Shown: positions 61,161-64,000 of the stretch, in pieces
Layout of the letters: every line of letters starts with the position of its first letter
Numbering within the stretch: the stretch's first letter is position 1
NCBI GenBank assembly: GCA_910575795.1
Contig: CAJTGE010000002.1
Span: forward strand, 62,001-126,000
Length of the DNA: 64,000 nt
DNA from: Clostridiaceae bacterium
Lineage (GTDB): Bacteria; Bacillota; Clostridia; Lachnospirales; Lachnospiraceae
Direction: 5' to 3'
Notes under the pieces: model-generated
The model's input: only the letters and a program-made list of their open reading frames with translations
What the model was told of the DNA's origin: nothing
Databases searched by the model: none
Program-made: the position numbers and the translations under genes

Positions 61161-62193
61161 AACGGATTGGCACAATTGATTTGCTGAAATTTGTGCTTGC
61201 AGTCGTGATTGTGTTGCATCATTACCAGCAGGTGACAGGAGTACGATTTTCAGGATGGAATTTCTACGGCGGAACCATTTATTTTGGCTATGCGGTAGAA
61301 TTCTTTTTTATTATATCAGGATTTTTCTCTGTATCGGGAATCCTGGCCCATCCGGACGAGCGCTTTAAGAGCTACTTTATGAGGAAGGCGGTACGGCTGT
61401 ATCCGATGACGGTACTCAGTGTCCTTGCGACAGCCGGTCTGATGGTGATTTACAGGACGGTCAGAGGGGGATGGTTTCTGGATATCGCCCCCGGATTGTG
61501 GAGAATGCTAAACAGTATGCTCCTGACACACACGGGGGGGGGATTTCTGATCTGGGCCTGGCGGTTAATAATCCCACATGGTATCTCTGTGTCCTGCTTA
61601 TCTGCTATGTGTTACTCTGGCAGATTGTATGGGTATGCAGGAGGATGAAAGTCAATCCGTTTTATTGGTTTGCCGCTGCATCGGCCGCAGGCGTGGGTAT
61701 CGTTAAATATGGCATCCGGCTTCCGTTTGTGAATTATTATACCGGAAGAGGATATGCAGCGTTTTTTCTGGGAGCGCTGCTGTGGTATGCCTGGCAAACG
61801 GCAGCGCGCGGCAGGCTGCTGGCAGCGTCTGTGTTCACGCTGATCCTGTGCGGGGCGGCTGGTTTCACAGGCGGGGCGGAGCTTTTTGACGATCAGTGGG
61901 GAATACTTACTTTTATTATTTTTCCCTGTGTCCTGCTGTCTGCGCTCTGCCTGAAGGATTGTGCAGCGGGAAAATGGTGTAACGCGCTGGGCGGGATTTC
62001 TTTTGAAATGTATCTGTGGCATTTCCCCATGCTGATTTTGTGGGATTTTGTAAAGGACAGGGTTTGCATGGAGGAGAGGATATGGATGGCTGTATTTACA
62101 GTTTTGGTCTTTATTTTATCCGCGATTCTGTATGTTGCGGCAGAGATTCCGCTGACCAGGCGGCTTGACAGGTTGAGGGATAAAGATGCTTAG
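61157..62193 (+). pseudogene. Acyltransferase-3 family membrane protein with out-of-frame poly-G tract (phase OFF)
   Basis: The first frame (61157-61648) begins MKRIGTIDLLKFVLAVVIVL with the H-H-Y catalytic-type pair in VLHHYQQ and the FFFIISGFF helix, as in OafA/acyltransferase-3 proteins. After the 9-G tract at 61534-61542 the membrane-helix sequence goes on in another frame (NPTWYLCVLLICYVLLW) to TAG 62191-62193. With 7 or 10 G the two parts join into one protein of about 345 residues with ten helices. It should acetylate a surface sugar. In the state shown only the first 125 residues are native. Confidence 0.8.
61534..61542 (+). repeat. Poly-G tract 2 (9 G)
   Basis: Inside the acyltransferase gene. 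7 or 10 G restore the frame. Confidence 0.9.
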
Positions 62194-62524
62194 AAATTAT
62201 ATCAGTCTGCACGGCCTGATGCTTTTATATTCATTCGGGGCGGTATGTTCAAAATTTGCGTCCCGATATCGTTTTTTTTCTGCGGGTTTTTGTTTTTATT
62301 ATGGGCTTGCCGTTGCTGTTCTGGTTGTCTATGCAATCGTATGGCAGCAGTTATTAAAAAAAATCCCGCTGGTTACAGGATATGCCAATAAGGCCGTTAC
62401 AGTGGTTTGGGGCTTATTATGGGGCCGGCTGTTTTTTGGAGAGGCAATTACAGTAAAAAGCATGCTGGGCGCGATGTTCATTATGTTTGGCATTTATATA
62501 GTGGTAAAATCAGATGGGCAATAA
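62186..62524 (+). CDS. Small EamA/SMR-type membrane protein (ArnE-like)
   Basis: 112 residues with four membrane helices and the GLLWGRLFFGEAIT helix typical of the EamA/SMR fold. Start overlaps the end of the acyltransferase gene; its own stop overlaps the next gene by 11 bases. In ArnE/ArnF pairs two such proteins flip a sugar-phosphoundecaprenol. The GT2 gene that follows fits that role. Confidence 0.75.
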   Translation: MLRNYISLHGLMLLYSFGAVCSKFASRYRFFSAGFCFYYGLAVAVLVVYAIVWQQLLKKIPLVTGYANKAVTVVWGLLWGRLFFGEAITVKSMLGAMFIMFGIYIVVKSDGQ

Positions 62525-62870
62525 AGGAATTTATCGTTTTTTCTTTCTGGCTGCGGTGTTTCTGTCTTCCGTCTGCCAGATCATTTTAAAGAAAAATGCG
62601 GGAAAAGAATATAAAAACAGAATCAGAGAGTACATGAATCTTCCGGTGGCAGCGGCTTACAGCCTGTTTTTTCTGTCAACCCTGCTGACACTGACCGCTT
62701 ATAAATATGTTCCGCTCTCAATGGGCCCTATACTGGAAGCGACAGGTTATGTGTGGGTTGCAGGATTGGGGGCCGTTTTTTTAAAAGAGAAGCTGAACCG
62801 GCAGAAGCTGATAGGGCTTATGCTGATTATTACAGGAATGATTGTGTTTAACTGGGGGATGTTCGGATGA
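62514..62870 (+). CDS. Small EamA/SMR-type membrane protein (ArnF-like)
   Basis: 118 residues, four membrane helices, with LEATGYVWVAGLGAVFLKEKL, the conserved E and K-E-K-L pattern of SMR/EamA half-transporters. It probably pairs with the protein before it. Stop overlaps the next start by 4 bases (ATGA). Confidence 0.75.
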   Translation: MGNKGIYRFFFLAAVFLSSVCQIILKKNAGKEYKNRIREYMNLPVAAAYSLFFLSTLLTLTAYKYVPLSMGPILEATGYVWVAGLGAVFLKEKLNRQKLIGLMLIITGMIVFNWGMFG

Positions 62871-63811
62871 AACTGTTAAGCTTTGTAATACCGTGTTACA
62901 GGAGCGAACATACGATTGAAAAAGTGACGGATGAAATTATGGATGTTGTATCAGGGCGGGATGGATATGATTATGAGATTATTGCCGTAAATGACGCTTC
63001 CCCGGATCACGTATATGACACGCTTCGCAGGCTGGCGCATCAGAACCCTAAAATCAAAGTGGTGGATCTCGCCAGAAATATGGGTAAGCATTCGGCGGTG
63101 CTGGCCGGATATTCGATCGCAGAGGGCGATTACATTGTGAACCTTGACGACGATTTTCAGAGCCCGGTGTACGAGCTCTGGAACATGTTGGGACCGATCG
63201 AGAGGGATGAATGCGATGTGACAACCGCGAAGTACAGAAAAAAGAAGGAATCCATGCTGAAACGGTTCGGAAGCAATTTTAATCTGTGGATATCGGAGAT
63301 GATGCTTGATAAGCCTAAGGGGCTGCGGTTTGAAAATTTAAGCGTTATGAAACGGTTTGTCCGTGATGAAGTCATAAAATACCAGAACCCGTATCCGTAT
63401 CTTGAGGGTCTGATCGTAAGGGTAACAAAGCGGATTCAGGCGGTTCCCATGGAAAACCGGGAGCGCGCGGATGATCAGACGTCCGGGTTTTCTTTTAGAA
63501 AGTCCCTCTCGCTTTTTGTAAATGGCTTTACTTCATTTTCCGTTAAGCCGCTGCGGATCGCGACGGTTCTGGGATTCCTGTTTGCGCTGTTTGGCTTTTT
63601 ATTTGGCATGTATATTGTCATAAAGAAAATACTGATTCCGGAAGTGCCGGTGGGCTACAGCTCGCTTATGGCGGTCATGCTTTTTTCCAGCGGCCTGATC
63701 ATGCTGGTGCTGGGGATGATTGGCGAATATGTAGGCCGTATTTTTATATGCATCAATCATTCGCCGCAGTTTGTTATAAAAGAGACAATCAATGTGGAAA
63801 GGAAGCTGTGA
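62867..63811 (+). CDS. Polyprenyl-phosphate glycosyltransferase (GtrB/ArnC/DPM type)
   Basis: 314 residues. GT-A domain with VIPCYRSEHTIEKV, NDASPDHV and NLDDDFQSP, then two C-terminal membrane helices (about 228-290), as in GtrB/ArnC. It loads one sugar on undecaprenyl phosphate; the two small membrane proteins before it would flip it, for decoration of the finished polysaccharide outside. The aminotransferase and acyltransferase genes upstream may make and modify this sugar. Confidence 0.85.
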   Translation: MKLLSFVIPCYRSEHTIEKVTDEIMDVVSGRDGYDYEIIAVNDASPDHVYDTLRRLAHQNPKIKVVDLARNMGKHSAVLAGYSIAEGDYIVNLDDDFQSPVYELWNMLGPIERDECDVTTAKYRKKKESMLKRFGSNFNLWISEMMLDKPKGLRFENLSVMKRFVRDEVIKYQNPYPYLEGLIVRVTKRIQAVPMENRERADDQTSGFSFRKSLSLFVNGFTSFSVKPLRIATVLGFLFALFGFLFGMYIVIKKILIPEVPVGYSSLMAVMLFSSGLIMLVLGMIGEYVGRIFICINHSPQFVIKETINVERKL

Positions 63812-63814
63812 CAT

Positions 63815-64000
63815 ATGGCGGATATTATAATCTTTGGAATGGAGCAATTTGCCGGGCAGATGTTTGAGCTGTTGAAAAGGGAAGCGGAGATGAATGTGAA
63901 GGCATTTTGCGCTGACAGGTCGTATTTACCGGAAAAAAGTGAATGGGGGGGGACAGATTGTTGCCTTTGAAGATTTGGAAAAGTATTTTGCGCCGGACAA
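63815..64000 (+). CDS. Start of a NeuD/PglD-like sugar acyltransferase, poly-G frameshifted, cut by window end
   Basis: ATG 63815 opens MADIIIFGMEQFAGQMFELL, a Rossmann-like start seen in PglD/NeuD-type sugar acetyltransferases. An 8-G tract at 63945-63952 sends the frame to a stop at about 63970. With 7 G it continues as GGQIVAFEDLEKYFAPD to the window edge, the expected family sequence. So this gene too is OFF as given. AAAGGAAG lies 9 bases upstream. Confidence 0.6.
63945..63952 (+). repeat. Poly-G tract 3 (8 G)
   Basis: Inside the last gene of the window; 7 G restores the reading frame. Confidence 0.9.

Overview
The window reads as a chromosome segment of an anaerobic, low-to-mid GC Firmicute, most like a gut Lachnospiraceae. 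This is inferred from codon use, strong AGGAGG ribosome sites, ComEA, RlmH, a LoaP/NusG-type antiterminator and paired SIMPL proteins; no rRNA or tRNA is present to fix the taxon.

Layout. 1-8.86 kb is ordinary chromosome: azlD end, a FolD variant, a nucleoside phosphorylase, a SIMPL lipoprotein, a small DMT-type transporter, ComEA, an orphan response regulator, a MITE-like repeat, an acyltransferase-like membrane protein, an esterase and rlmH. From 8.84 to 32.77 kb two related cassettes of about 12 kb stand in tandem at the 3' end of rlmH. Each begins and ends at a copy of the rlmH-end sequence and carries a large serine recombinase, a primase-helicase, a DUF1643 protein, a SymE-like protein, an Rpn-like nuclease and a set of unknown and micro-proteins. 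This is the architecture of staphylococcal SCC elements, but in another lineage. Copy 1, next to rlmH, is intact. Copy 2 has a broken primase, a broken recombinase and other lesions, so it is probably the older insertion. A 117-bp scrap between them looks like the footprint of a third.

33.9-40.8 kb is a defence-like island: a TIR-SLOG protein, then an AT-rich block flanked by 82-bp perfect inverted repeats. The block holds a 5'-truncated KamA-type radical SAM gene, an ATP-grasp ligase and a TIR-STAND-TPR (NLR-like) gene. 41-43.2 kb holds two unknown chromosomal genes (one frameshifted) and a self-inhibited Fic AMPylase.

43.3-64 kb is a surface-polysaccharide locus with layered switching. A tyrosine recombinase gene is followed by a segment bounded by 26-bp inverted repeats, inside which a strong promoter points away from the locus (OFF as drawn). 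Then come two NusG-family antiterminators, an initiating sugar-phosphate transferase, glycosyltransferases, a Wzy-like polymerase, a GT52-like transferase, a Wzx-like flippase, and a legionaminic-acid-type pathway (LegB, amidotransferase, LegC, PtmE-like, two oxidoreductases, CMP-sugar synthetase). The last 3 kb contain three poly-G tracts of 8-9 G. Each lies inside a coding sequence and each is currently out of frame, which suggests slipped-strand phase variation of glycan decoration.
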